This document shows positions 1-10,765 of a stretch of 64,000 bases of DNA, piece after piece. Numbering within the stretch: the stretch's first letter is position 1; each line of letters begins with the position of its first letter. The notes below the pieces were generated by a model. The model was not told the origin of the DNA. It made no database searches and was given only the letters and a program-made list of their open reading frames with translations. The position numbers and the translations under genes were made by a program. This DNA comes from Candidatus Tyloplasma litorale (GTDB lineage: Bacteria; Bacillota_I; Bacilli_A; Mycoplasmatales; Hepatoplasmataceae): positions 124,001 through 188,000 of the forward strand of contig AP027078.1 of assembly GCA_027943885.1 (NCBI GenBank), given 5' to 3'.

Positions 1-1067
1 AAAATATTTTCACTTGGTAAAACCATTATTCCTCATGATAAAGTGTTTTCTTTATCTAAATATTTATTTGCTATTTTTTTACCTTGTTCTTTTACTTTAG
101 AAATGTATTTTTTATCAATTATAAATTTTCCATCATCATCAATTTCATTTGGTATTAATGATTTAGAATCGACAGGCAATCATTTTATTGAATCAAAATT
201 TGTTCCAGGTTCTAAATTTAATCCAAATTCAACTCTTCCCTCTCCAACAGGTAAATTTTTAACTCATTGAACACCTGGATTTCCAAAATAATTTTGTAAT
301 ATATTTTCTAGATGTATTTCTGAAAATTTACCTTGTTTTCCTGAACTTCTAAAAACCTTATTTAATTCATTAGTATGTTCTAAAATCATATTGGTTTTGC
401 TTTCAATATCTTTTTTTAGATCATTTTTATCTTTAGTCATTAAACTTAATTCATTTTTTTTCTGTTCTAATTCATCTTTTGATCTTTGGAAATCTTCTTG
501 AATTTTTTGTTTTTCAATGTCGTGATTTTTTCTTAATTCTTCAATAGTATTTTTAAGTTCTTGATTTTCTTTTTCTTTTCCTTCACTAGATTTAGTTTTT
601 AAATCTAATTCAGTTTCAATTTGAATTTTCTCATTAGTTATTTTTTGTATTTCTAAATTTTTATTACTAATTTCTTCTTTAATTATTTCAATTTCTCTTT
701 TTAATGAATTATTAATATTTTTTTCATCATTATTTTTTTCAATTAATAAATTATATTTAGTTTCAATTTCTTTTTTTTCAATATTTAATAAATTCAAATT
801 AGTATTTAATTTTTCAATTTCTCTTTTTAAATTATTATCATTTAATTGAAATTCATCATTTCTTTTTTTTAAAAATCCTATTTCTATTTTTAATTCAGTT
901 TCTCTTTCTGGATTAATTAAATTGAATTCCTTTTCATTAATGATTAATTCATTTAGAATAGAAGATTCAATATTGTTTAAAATATCATTTCAAGCAAAAA
1001 CTCTTCTAAGTAAACCAGTTTTTCTATATTTTGATATTATTGTTTCAATTTCATCTTTATTAATCAT
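1..1067 (-). CDS. rmuC: RmuC-family DNA recombination protein (3' end outside window)
   Basis: RmuC proteins are putative nucleases limiting DNA inversions and rearrangements. The visible part has about 355 codons. Residues from about 60 to 240 are a Lys/Glu-rich coiled coil. The RmuC core follows, with GKQGKFSEIHLENIL and, near the window edge, WLPVDSKSLIP and WGIMVLPSENI, which match the conserved PVDSK-type and FLPSE motifs of the family. In-frame TGA codons at 990-992, 264-266, 180-182 and 33-35 are Trp. The ATG at 1065-1067 overlaps the end of ppa by 8 nt, so the two form one leftward operon. The C-terminus lies beyond position 1. Family assignment is good; the cellular role here is inferred only. 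Confidence 0.85.
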
Positions 1068-1596
1068 ATTTTTCTGGATTTTCAATTTTCATTTTTTCTA
1101 TGAATTTATCCTTATCCATTTTTCCATATTTATTAAATAATTCTAAACTTTTATTGTATTCAGAAATTGCATATTCTTTGCCTTCGAAACCTTCAATTCT
1201 ACATTTTTTATTTTGTAAATTTTTATAATTTTCAAAAAAATCTTTCATTTCTTTGAACATATGTTCAGGAATATCACCCATATTTTTAATGTGATTATAT
1301 CTAGGATCTACATCAATGACTCCAATTATTTTTGTGTCTGTTTCCCCTCCATCTATCATCTTCATTGCACCAATAACTCTAATTGGAACAATTGAGCTTG
1401 GTAAAAAAGATTGATCAGCTAATATTAAAACATCTAATGGATCACCATCTCAATCTAATGTATTTTCAAAAAATCCATAATTTAATGGATATCTCATAGA
1501 ACCAAATAAGATTCTATCTATTTTTAATTTTCCATCTTCGATTTCATATTTAATGTTTGAATTTTTTGGAATTTCAATTATTGCATTTATTTTCAT
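1060..1596 (-). CDS. ppa: Inorganic pyrophosphatase (family I)
   Basis: Soluble family I pyrophosphatase of 178 aa, the usual length, hydrolysing PPi released by nucleotide polymerisation and aminoacylation. The signature [12 protein letters not shown] carries the metal-binding aspartates, and downstream [12 protein letters not shown] and a [10 protein letters not shown] segment fit the family. Start: ATG at 1594-1596 preceded by a strong GGAGG ribosome-binding site (reverse complement of 1599-1603). A TATAAT on the minus strand (1617-1622) gives a short conventional leader. First gene of the ppa-rmuC operon, divergent from the S-component gene; the two promoters share about 45 bp. Confidence 0.95.
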
Positions 1597-1627
1597 AATC
1601 CTCCACACATGTTATTATTATAATATA

Positions 1628-1633
1628 TATAAT
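1628..1633 (+). promoter_or_regulatory. -10 box of the ECF S-component gene
   Basis: TATAAT ends 9 nt before the GTG at 1643, so the transcript should begin at or within about 3 nt of the start codon. No Shine-Dalgarno sequence precedes the GTG. Confidence 0.6.
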
Positions 1634-1642
1634 ATAAATATC

Positions 1643-2176
1643 GTGAATAAAAAAATTAAGAATTTAGCAAAAACTTCAATGTTTCTATCAATTGCATCAT
1701 TGTTGGCTATTCTTGAAATTCCTCTTTTTAATGATGTGATTAATATGGAATTTTCATTAATAGCTGTTTTCATTTCTAGAAGATATATAGGTTTATTAAA
1801 TTCTGTAATAATTTGTTTTGTTTATCCTTGATTTTCAATTTTTGGTCCAAATGGTAATCCTGTTGGCGCATTATTTTTACTTTTACAATCAATTTTTGTT
1901 CTTTTTATTGATTATATATTCAATAAAAATAATTATTCTTTTTTAGGAATTATTCTAGTTATAATATTAGGCACAATATGATCAATGATTATAAATGGTT
2001 TAGTAATTGCTCCTATTTTTACTGGTGGTTTTGATGAATCTCTTACTTGAATGATTATTGCTTTAATTTTTAATCCATTTAAATTTTTAATTATTTATTT
2101 ATTAACCTTACCTTTATATAAGGGTTTAGAAAAAACTATTAATTCAAATAATAATGAAGAAGGAAATCTTAATTAA
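1643..2176 (+). CDS. ECF transporter S component, substrate unknown
   Basis: A 177-aa, almost entirely hydrophobic protein with about five or six membrane segments, ending in a short polar tail. It has the size and look of the substrate-binding S component of energy-coupling-factor vitamin transporters; a loop with GPNGNPVGA and the segment LEIPLFN resemble riboflavin-type members, but the substrate cannot be named. It would use the shared EcfA/EcfA/EcfT module at 43.4-45.5 kb. I chose the GTG at 1643 because it lies 9 nt after a TATAAT, the commonest spacing in this window; an ATG at 1679 is the alternative. The phosphoesterase gene begins directly after its stop. Confidence 0.6.
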
Positions 2177-2665
2177 ATGAAAATATTAATATTATCTGAT
2201 ATACATGGTGATCTTAAAACAATGAATAAAATAATTCAACAAAATCTAGATGTTGATTTAAAAATATTTTTAGGAGATTTTCAGGTTTCTATAAAACAAC
2301 AAAAGAAATTAACCAATTTATTTGATTATGTTGTTATGGGAAATTCTGATTATCCAAATATATCACCACTTAAAAAAATTTTGGAAATAGATGGAATAAG
2401 AATACTATTACATCATGGACATTATTACACTAGTTTTAAGGCATATGTTGATAAAAAAATGGCAGTTAAAGATGCAATTAAAAATAATGCTTCGATAGTT
2501 ATTCATGGACATAATCATATTGGCGAAAAATCTTTAATTGATAATATTATTATTTTTAATCCAGGTTCACCTTCATTCCCTAGAGGTGGAACAAAACCTT
2601 CTTATGGATTTATGGAAATAGAAAATGGTGAATTAAAAAAATTAGAGAATATTTATCAATTTTAA
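2177..2665 (+). CDS. YfcE/MJ0936-type metallophosphoesterase
   Basis: Small calcineurin-like phosphoesterase of 162 aa. Metal-binding motifs in order: SDIHGD (residues 7-12), GD at about 33, MGNSD near 54, a HH pair (LLHHGH) near 76 and VIHGHNHIGE near 115, followed by NPGSPSFPRGG. This is the full set for the YfcE family of phosphodiesterases; the natural substrate is unknown. Its ATG follows the stop of the S-component gene with no gap (TAA then ATG), implying coupled translation. Confidence 0.88.
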   Translation: MKILILSDIHGDLKTMNKIIQQNLDVDLKIFLGDFQVSIKQQKKLTNLFDYVVMGNSDYPNISPLKKILEIDGIRILLHHGHYYTSFKAYVDKKMAVKDAIKNNASIVIHGHNHIGEKSLIDNIIIFNPGSPSFPRGGTKPSYGFMEIENGELKKLENIYQF

Positions 2666-2701
2666 ATATAAAAATGTTATTATTTATTTGGTATATATTA
2701 A

Positions 2702-2778
2702 GCCCACGTAGCTCAGTAGGATAGAGCACGTGCCTTCTAAGCATGGGGTCGGAGGTTCGAATCCTTTCGTGGGCGCCA
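2702..2778 (+). tRNA. tRNA-Arg (UCU anticodon)
   Basis: A 77-nt cloverleaf with 7-bp acceptor stem GCCCACG/CGTGGGC and encoded CCA. The anticodon stem CGTGC/GCATG holds loop CTTCTAA, anticodon TCT, which reads AGA/AGG; AGA is by far the commonest Arg codon here. The T arm has the usual TTCGAAT loop. Confidence 0.97.
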
Positions 2779-2790
2779 TTTTTTTTATCT

Positions 2791-2817
2791 AAATTTTACT
2801 TATTTTAAGTAAAATTT
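2791..2817 (+). terminator. Hairpin after tRNA-Arg
   Basis: An 11-bp perfect hairpin AAATTTTACTT/AAGTAAAATTT with a 5-nt loop. There is no T-run after it on the plus strand (ATAAT follows), so it is a weak or non-classical terminator, or part of the control region of the next gene, which starts at 2823. Confidence 0.4.
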
Positions 2818-2822
2818 ATAAT

Positions 2823-3512
2823 ATGAAGGGTGAATTTTATAAAGATAAAAAGAATACAATATCTAAATTAATTAGTGAATTAAAATATGATGAAGCAATG
2901 GAAATAATTAATGAGGAATTAAAAATGCCTTATATTCCAATTGAATTTGAAAGTTTTTTGAAAGAAGCAATTAATCAAATTCCTTTAATGAATTCAGAAA
3001 AATTATTTTCACTTTCTTTAGAAAAAATAATTGATTTATTAATAAAATTTGATCAAGATAGTTTTTCAATAAATTTAATTCAAAATCTTTCCAAATTTAA
3101 TTTAGAAAATTATAAAGATGAAATAATATATTTATTTGAAAATTCAAAAAATAAAAGAAATAAAGCAATGGTTTATGAATTATTAATTAATAATAAAATA
3201 AATATAGAATTACCATTTGGAAATCCTAAAAATTCTTCTTCTTTTAAAAAAAATGAACATTACAAACTAGATATTAATAATTTATCTAAAAAATTAATTA
3301 ATTTTCCAGCATTAAGTGAAATTAGTATTGATATATTAAATGATATATATTTAACTAAACATTTAGGATTTGAAATAAAAAATGAATATTGTGATGTTGT
3401 TTTATTTGTAATTTCAAGAATTTTCAAAGAAAATAAAATTCTGGAATTAATTGATGATATTTCAATAGTTCAAAAAAAACTTAATTCATTGAAAACATTT
3501 GATAATATCTAA
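2823..3512 (+). CDS. DUF3196-type Mollicutes protein (TPR-like)
   Basis: A 229-aa helical, acidic protein with no membrane segment and no catalytic motif. Its position directly before tig and lon matches the DUF3196 gene of Mycoplasma genitalium (the MG237-MG238-MG239 order), and the N-terminal pattern of amphipathic helices (KLISELKYDEAMEIINEEL) fits that TPR-like family. Function is unknown; a scaffold or chaperone-related role is only suggested by the neighbours. A TAAAAT ends 7 nt before the ATG, so the mRNA may be leaderless. Confidence 0.7.
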   Translation: MKGEFYKDKKNTISKLISELKYDEAMEIINEELKMPYIPIEFESFLKEAINQIPLMNSEKLFSLSLEKIIDLLIKFDQDSFSINLIQNLSKFNLENYKDEIIYLFENSKNKRNKAMVYELLINNKINIELPFGNPKNSSSFKKNEHYKLDINNLSKKLINFPALSEISIDILNDIYLTKHLGFEIKNEYCDVVLFVISRIFKENKILELIDDISIVQKKLNSLKTFDNI

Positions 3513-3519
3513 TTTAGAG

Positions 3520-3525
3520 TATAAT
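3520..3525 (+). promoter_or_regulatory. -10 box upstream of tig
   Basis: TATAAT with a TTGATA 15 nt upstream. It lies 53 nt before the tig ATG, leaving a true leader, unlike most promoters in this window. No CIRCE (HrcA operator) repeat was seen before tig or lon. Confidence 0.5.
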
Positions 3526-3578
3526 TTATAAGGTATTTTAATTAAATAAAATATAATAAAATAAAGAAAGAGAAAACA

Positions 3579-4853
3579 ATGGCAAATTTAAAATTAAATA
3601 AAAAAGAAACAAAAATTGAAGTTCAAATAATTGAAGATGGCGAAAAATGAGCTTCTTTAATAGAAAAAGCTAAAAAATCATTAATTGAAAATTTAGAAAT
3701 TAAAGGTTTTAGAAAAGGACATGTTCCTTCACAAATTGCAGAAAAATATATTTCTGAATCTCAAGTTTGAAATAAAGCTGCTGATTTATTAATTGAATCA
3801 GAATATTCAAATGCAATAGAATTATTAACTAAAGAGCAAATTGCAACTAGACCTAAGTTTGTTATAAATTCAATTTCAAATGAATCAATTGACGCTTCAT
3901 TATTTTCTTTTGTTGTTCCAAAAATAAAAATTGGTGATATAAACAAAATAGAAAAAATTGAATATAAAGTAGAAGAAATTTCAGAAGATGAACTTGAAAA
4001 AGAATTAAAAAATCTTGATGATTTATTAAAAACTTTAAAAGAAACTGATAATAAAATAGCTAAAGATGGTGATACTGTAAATATTGATTTTTTAGGTAAA
4101 ATAAATGGTGAAGCTTTTGAAGGTGGAGAATCAAAAGATTATGATTTAAAATTAGGTTCTAATCAATTTATTAATGGATTTGAACCACAAATTGTAGGCA
4201 TGGAAAAAGGACAAACAAAAGAAATTGTTGTTACTTTCCCACAAACTTATCCTGAAGCAAAATTATCAAATAAAGAAGCTGTATTTACTGTAACTTTAAA
4301 TTCAATTAAAAATATGGTTGAATTAGAAGGTGAAGAATTAAAAGAAAAATTAAATTCTTTAGGTTTTTCTTCAAAAGAAGAAGTAATTAATAAAATTAAA
4401 GAAGTAATTAAAAATAGAAAAGAAGAAGAAGCTGATGAAAAATTCTTTAGAAAATATATTAATGAAATTTTAAAATTACCTGAAACAGAAGTATTGATTT
4501 CTGATGAAGTTTTAAAAGATCAAATAGAAGAAGAATTCAAGAGAGTTGAAGCACAAATTGTTCAACAAAATATGAAAATGAATGATTATTTAAAAATGGT
4601 TGGACAAACAATTGAAGAATTTAAAGAAAAAAATTTAAAGGAATCTTCTAGAAAAAGAATTACAGATGGACTAATTTATTCAAAATTAATTGAAAAATTA
4701 AATATTAAAGTTTTTGATGAAGAAATAGAAAAAGAATTTGAAAAACTTGCCAATAATGCAAAAAGCACTATTGAAGAAGTGAAAAAACAAATAAAAAAAG
4801 AATCAATAGAAGGAAATTTAATTTTTAAAAAACTTATTGAAGCTTTAAAATAA
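3579..4853 (+). CDS. tig: Trigger factor (ribosome-bound chaperone and prolyl isomerase)
   Basis: 424 aa, normal length. Trigger factor docks at the ribosomal exit tunnel through L23 and shields nascent chains. The N-terminal ribosome-binding domain has the signature GFRKGHVPS (residues about 45-53; canonical GFRxGxxP). The FKBP-type domain follows (DGDTVNIDFLGKINGEAF..G, residues about 160-200), then a long helical C-terminal domain. TGA-encoded Trp occurs at 3648 and 3768. The start has only a weak purine-rich site (AGAAAGAGA). It lies between the DUF3196 gene and lon, as in Mycoplasma. Confidence 0.95.
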
Positions 4854-4883
4854 CCTAATATTGTTTTAAAATAGGAGAAAAAA

Positions 4884-7220
4884 TTGAAAACACAAGAATT
4901 ACCTATATTACATTTAAGAAGAAAAATAGTTTTACCAGGAAATATAAAAGAAATTGAAATTCAAAATCCAAGATCAATTTCTTTAATTAAAGAATCTATT
5001 GAAAAATATGATAAAAAAATAATAATATCAACAAATGATTTATCTTTTTTACAAAAAGATTCTAATAAAAAATTATTTGGTATTAGAACAAAGATTTTAA
5101 AATTTAATGATGAAGATGGTAAATTAACAATTTGATTTGAAGGAATTGATAGAGTTTTATTAAATAAAATTTCAAAATTAGAAAATAAAATTTGAATTGC
5201 TGAATATTCAAATTTTGAAATAGAAAATGGTGATGAAAAATTAATTTCTAAAGTAAGAAAAATTTTAACATCCCAAATTCAACATGTTGAAGAATTGCCT
5301 TTTGAAATTGATAACGATACTGTTAATGAACTAAAAACATTAAGTGATTCACTTTTTATTGATAGATTTGCATCTTTATTACCTTTATCAAATAAAGATT
5401 TATCACCATTAATAAGTGATATTACTATTTCAGAAAGATTTCTTCATGTTATTAAAAAATTAACTGAAATAACAGAAAATTCATTAGAACCAGAAGTAAA
5501 AGAAGCTAAAGGCGATGTTCAAAAAAGAGTTAATAATAAAATTCATAAACAACAAAAGGAATTTTATCTTAGAGAACAAATTAAAGCTGCACAAGCAGAA
5601 TTAGATGAATTAACTGGTGAAGGTGATGAAATAGAATCTTTAAGAAAAAAAGTTAATACAAATAAATATCCAGAACATATTAAGAAAAAAGCTTTAAGTG
5701 AAATTAGAAGATTGGAACAAACTCCTTCTCAAGCTCAAGAAGCAAATATCACTAGACAATATATAGAAACTTTATTAGATATTCCTTATTGACAAAAAGA
5801 TGAAGAGAAAGTTAATATTAGTAAAGCTGAAAAAATATTAAATAAAGATCATTATGGTCTTGAAAAACCTAAATCAAAAATTATTGAGTATTTAGCTGTT
5901 AAACAACAAAATCCAGATGCTAAAGGTTCAATTTTAGCATTAGTAGGTCCTCCAGGAACTGGTAAAACTACAATGGCTAAATCAATTGCTGATTCTTTAG
6001 GAAGAAAATTAATAAAAATTTCTCTTGGTGGTGTTAAAGATGAAGCTGAAATAAGAGGACATAGAAGAACATATATAGCTTCTCAACCAGGAAAAATAAT
6101 CCAAGGAATGAAAAAAGCTGGAGTGATTAATCCTATTATTTTATTAGATGAAATTGATAAAATGTCAGCCGATTTTAAAGGTGACCCTACTTCTGCAATG
6201 CTTGAAGTTTTAGATTATGAGCAAAATGATAAATTTCAAGATCATTATTTAGAAGAAGATTATGATTTATCAAATGTTACTTTTATAGCTACAGCTAATT
6301 ATTATAATGATATTCCTGAACCTTTATTAGATAGATTGGATATTGTTGAAATAAATTCATATACTGAATTAGAAAAAATTCAAATTTTTAAAAAACATTT
6401 ACTTAAAAGAGTTTTAAATGAAACAAAAATACCTAAATCATTATTTAGATGAAAAACTTCTGCAATAAAAGAACTTATTAGACATTATACTATTGAAGCC
6501 GGGGTTAGACAATTATATAGGGAAACAAATTCAGTTGCTAAAAAAATAATTGTTAAAAAATTAAAAGGTGAATTGAAAGAAAATGATCTTTTAATTACTC
6601 CTAAATTAATTAATGAACTTTTAGGTTCTCAAAAATTTGATTATACAAAAATTGATAAAGCACCGCAAAGAGGCGCAGTTACAGGTTTAGCTTGAACTCA
6701 ATATGGTGGTGATATTTTACCAATTGAAGTTGATTTATATCCTGGAAAAGGTGAAATAATCTTAACTGGTCAATTAAAAGATGTGATGAAAGAATCAGCA
6801 ACAATTGCTTTATCATATATTAGAGCAAATTATCAAAAATTTAATCTTTCAAATTTAGATACATTAAATGATATGAATATTCATATTCATTCTCCAGATG
6901 GAGCAACTCCTAAAGATGGTCCATCAGCTGGTGTTACATTTACAACAGCACTTATTTCTGCTTTAACTGGTATCAAAGTTTCTCAATATATTGGAATGAC
7001 TGGTGAAATCTCTCTTAGAGGACATGTTTTACCAATTGGTGGATTAAAAGAAAAATCAATTTCTGCTTACAGATCTGGATTAAAAACAATTTTTATTCCT
7101 AAAAAAAATATAAAAGATTTAGTTGATATTCCTGAAGAAGTTAAGAAAAATTTAGAAATTATTCCTGTTGAAACATATATGGAAATATTTGAAAGAATCT
7201 TTAAAAATGAAGAAAAATAA
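4884..7220 (+). CDS. lon: ATP-dependent protease Lon
   Basis: 778 aa, full length, hexameric AAA+ protease for damaged and regulatory proteins. Order: N-terminal substrate domain ([14 protein letters not shown] at the start), coiled coil, AAA+ module with Walker [10 protein letters not shown] (about residue 356) and Walker [10 protein letters not shown], then the protease domain with catalytic Ser in [11 protein letters not shown] (about residue 680) and Lys in [10 protein letters not shown]. In Mollicutes, which lack ClpP in most lineages, Lon is a main soluble protease (family knowledge). Start is TTG at 4884 with AGGAG 8 nt upstream; no ATG fits. Several in-frame TGA codons are Trp. Confidence 0.97.
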
Positions 7221-7244
7221 GCATTTAATATGCTTATTTTTTTT
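7216..7244 (+). terminator. Rho-independent terminator of lon
   Basis: Perfect 9-bp stem AATAAGCAT/ATGCTTATT, 5-nt loop, then a T-run. The lon stop codon (7218-7220) lies inside the left arm. Confidence 0.85.
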
Positions 7245-7248
7245 ATAG

Positions 7249-7254
7249 TATAAT
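7249..7254 (+). promoter_or_regulatory. -10 box of valS
   Basis: TATAAT with 9 nt to the ATG at 7264; no Shine-Dalgarno sequence, so probably leaderless. Confidence 0.65.
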
Positions 7255-7263
7255 TAAAATATT

Positions 7264-9807
7264 ATGGAAAATAATAAATACAATCCATCAATTTTCGAGA
7301 AGGAAATTCAAAAATTTTGAAAAGAAAATAATTATTTTAAAGCAAAAAATAAAGGTAAAAAATCATTTTCAATTATAATGCCTCCACCAAATGTAACTGG
7401 TAAATTACATTTGGGTCATGCTTGGGATTCATATTATCCTGATATGTTAATTAGATATAAACAACTAAATGATTTTGATTCTGTTTGATATCCAGGTATG
7501 GATCATGCAGGCATTGCAACACAAGCAAAAGTTGAGCAAAAAATATTTTTTGAAGAAGGCAAAAATAGATTTGATTTAGGTAGAGAAGAATTTATAAAAA
7601 AAGTTTTTTCTTGAAAAGATTTTTATTCTGAAAATATTCAAAAGCAATGAAATAAATTAGGTATTGCAGCAGATTTTGATAAAATGAAATTTACCTTGGA
7701 TAAAGATGTTAATGACAAAGTTCTTGATGTTTTTATTGAACTTTATAATAAAAAATTAATTTATAAAGGAAAAAGATTAATTAATTGAGATTGCAAATTA
7801 ATGACTGCAATTTCAAATATCGAAATTAAACATGAAATAAAAGAATCTAAAATTTATAATATTAAATACTTTTTTGAAAATTCTGATGATTTTGTTATTG
7901 TTTCAACAACTAGACCAGAAACAATGTTTGCTGATGTTGCACTATTTGTTAATCCCAATGATCCTAGATATCAAAATAAAATAGGAAAAATAGTGATAAA
8001 TCCAGCTAATAATGAAAAGCTTAAAATAATGGCAGACAAATATGTTGATATTGAATTTGGAACTGGTGTTTTAAAAGTTACTCCTGGTCATGATTTTAAT
8101 GATTATAATTTATCTAAAAAATATAATTTAAAAATAATTAATATTTTAAATAAAAATGGAACATTAAATGAATTGTGTGGAAAGTTTTCTGGAATGGAAA
8201 TTTTAGAAGCGAGAAAAAAATTTGTTTCTTTTTTAAATAATAAAAATTTTATTGAATCAATTAATGATCATAAAAAATCCATTGGTATTTCAGAAAGATC
8301 TGGAGCAATAATTGAACCTATGATTTCAGAACAGTGATTTTTAAATTCTTCAAATTTAGCAAAAAAATCAAAAAATGAACAAAATAACCAAACTAAAAAA
8401 GTTGATTTTTATCCTAAAAGATTTGAAAATATATACTTATCATGATTGGAAACAATGGAGGATTGATGTATTTCGAGACAACTTTGATGAGGTCATCGAA
8501 TTCCTGCATGATATAAAAATGGAAAAATTTTAGTTCAAAAAAATTCCCCAGGAAAAGATTGAAAGCAAGATGAAGATGTATTAGACACTTGATTTTCTTC
8601 AGCTCTTTGACCTTGAATATTAAAAGATGAAAAACTTATAAAAAAATCTGAAAATCCAAATTACTTGTCTGATTTATTATTTACAGGTTATGACATAATA
8701 TTATTTTGAGTATCAAGAATGATTTATCAATCATTGGAAATAGATGGAAGACCACCTTTTAAAAAGGCTATAATTCATGGATTAATAAGAGATAAAAAAG
8801 GGCAAAAAATGTCTAAATCATTAAATAATGGTATAGATCCTATGGAGGTTATTTCTAAATGGGGTTCAGATTCTCTTAGATCCTTTTTATTAGGTAATTC
8901 AACACCTGGCCAAGATATAAAATACAATGAAAGCAAAATTGAATCTGCTTGAAATTTAAATAATAAATTGTATAATTCAAAAAATTTATTATTAAAGTTA
9001 TCAAAAAATATAAAGTTAAAAAGATTAGATTTGAATAAAATGAAATTATCAAAAATTGATGAATATATTTTATTTAGAATAGAAAATTTTAAAAAAATAC
9101 TCCAAAAGAACATTGAAATTTATAATTTAACTATTATTTTTAATGAAATGAATAAATTAATTTTTGATGATTTTGCAAATAATTATTTAGAATTTGTTAA
9201 ACAAGAAAAAAATAATAATGCACAAATTGAAAATTCTATAAATATATTTTTAAATCTTTTAATTATTATTCATCCTTTAATACCTTTTGTAACTGAAAAA
9301 ATTTATCAAGAGTTAAGTAAAAGAATAAAAACAAAAAAATCTATTTTATTAGAAAGATATAAAAAAATTGATATAGAAGAAAAAGAAGATTCTTTATTTT
9401 TATTATCAGTGTTGAAAGTAGCAAGAAAAATTAATTCTCAACCCAATTTTGTAAAAAATGATTATTGTGAAATTTTTATTGAAACAGAAAAAAATTATGA
9501 TGTTAAATGATTAAATAAATATCTTTTTTATTTAAATGCTGGTGTTAATAAAACAAAATTAAAAGAATATTTTGAAATAGATATTTTTCCAGGTGTTGGA
9601 ATAATATATTCTACATATAATAATGCTAAAAATAAATCAATTGATTTGTTAAAACAAAATATTTCTAAAAAAATTAATTTTGAATTAAAAAGAGCTAATA
9701 GCATTTTACAAAATAAGAAATTTGTTGAAAATGCAAATCCTGAATTAATACAAAAAGAAAAAGAAAAATTAATATTTTATAATGAATCATTAAATTTAAT
9801 TAAATAA
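7264..9807 (+). CDS. valS: Valyl-tRNA synthetase
   Basis: Class I synthetase of 847 aa charging tRNA-Val. HIGH motif is in [15 protein letters not shown] (about residue 40) and KMSKS in [14 protein letters not shown] (about residue 515). Unlike the LeuRS at the end of the window, it keeps the CP1 editing domain: [11 protein letters not shown] and [16 protein letters not shown] hold the conserved residues for hydrolysing Thr-tRNA-Val. The C-terminal anticodon-binding domain and a charged tail are present. Many Trp codons are TGA. Transcribed alone, with its own promoter and terminator. Confidence 0.97.
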
Positions 9808-9830
9808 CTAGAACTATCTAGTTATTTTTT
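9803..9830 (+). terminator. Rho-independent terminator of valS
   Basis: 10-bp stem AATAACTAGA/TCTAGTTATT with loop ACTA and following Ts; the valS stop codon is part of the stem, and the T-run leads into the next -10 box. Confidence 0.85.
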
Positions 9831-9835
9831 ATAAT
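9830..9835 (+). promoter_or_regulatory. -10 box of the RluD-type gene
   Basis: TATAAT ending 6 nt before the ATG at 9842; probably leaderless. Confidence 0.6.
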
Positions 9836-9841
9836 TATATT

Positions 9842-10750
9842 ATGAAATTTAAATTTAATTCAGAAGATAAAATGAGATTGGATAAGTTTATATCAATGGA
9901 AACAAATTTAATTTCAAGAGAAAAAATTAAAAAATATATAATTGCTGGTAAAGTAAAAATAAATGATTTGATAGTTGTTAAACCAAAAACATTTTTAAAA
10001 AATGGTGATTTGATAAAAATAAATATTCAAGAAAGTTCTAATCAAGATTTAAAAAAATGAGAAAATCAAAATCTTCCTAAAATAATTTTTGAATGTAAAG
10101 ATTATTTAATAATTGATAAACCTTCAGGATTAGTTGTACATCCAGGAATAGGTAATCAAGATAAAACATTAGTTAATATTTTAATTGCTCATGAAAATTT
10201 GGAATTATCTATGAAAAATACTAATAGACCTGGAATTGTTCATCGTTTAGATAAAAATACTTCAGGATTAATGATAATTGCTAAAAATGATAAATTTCAT
10301 AATTATATATCTAATGAATTTGCCAAAGGCAATGTATCAAAAGTATATGACCTAATAACTAATGGTAAATATAAATCGAAAAAAGGTTTAATTGATGCCC
10401 CAATAGGTAGAAATCCTAATAATAGAAAATTAATGAAAGTTACTTTAGAAAATTCAAAACCTGCAAAGTCCATTTTTAAAGTAAAAGAATCATTTAAAAA
10501 TAATGAATATGTTGAATTTAAAATTTTAACTGGAAGAACACATCAAATTAGAGTTCATTCAAAATTTATTGGCGCTCCAGTTTTAAATGATCCTGAATAT
10601 GCAAATAATTTTCATAATAAAGAATTTGGTCAATATTTGCATTGTAGGGAATTATCTTTTTTTGATATGAAAGGTAAAAAAGTAATTTATAATATTCCTT
10701 TAAATGATGAAATGATTGAAAAGCTTAAAGAATTAAGGGGTCTAAAATAG
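9842..10750 (+). CDS. rluD: RluA/RluD-family 23S rRNA pseudouridine synthase
   Basis: 302 aa. An N-terminal S4 RNA-binding domain (residues about 10-60, MRLDKFISMETNLISREKI) precedes the RluA catalytic domain. The catalytic Asp is in HRLDKNTSG (about residue 138); KILTGRTHQIRVH is the other conserved family motif. Members isomerise uridines of 23S rRNA helix 69 or similar sites; the exact target cannot be read from sequence, so the symbol is the closest family name. Confidence 0.87.
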
Positions 10751-10756
10751 TATAAT
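10751..10756 (+). promoter_or_regulatory. -10 box of the RNase J-like gene
   Basis: TATAAT directly after the preceding stop codon and 9 nt before the ATG at 10766; probably leaderless. Confidence 0.6.
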
Positions 10757-10765
10757 TCTTATGAT

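Noticed and set aside
43-270. Plus-strand open frames at 43-270, 922-1140 and 1553-1642
   Set aside because: They are antisense to rmuC and ppa, which have clear family motifs. The last is only an upstream extension of the S-component gene through the ppa start; the GTG at 1643 fits the promoter spacing better.
3513-4883. Search for a CIRCE heat-shock operator before tig and lon
   Set aside because: No TTAGCACTC-N9-GAGTGCTAA-type repeat was found in either upstream region.
4884-7220. lon, valS, leuS, smc and others appear broken by internal TGA codons
   Set aside because: The frame continues across each TGA at conserved Trp positions; this is genetic code 4, not pseudogenes or frameshifts.
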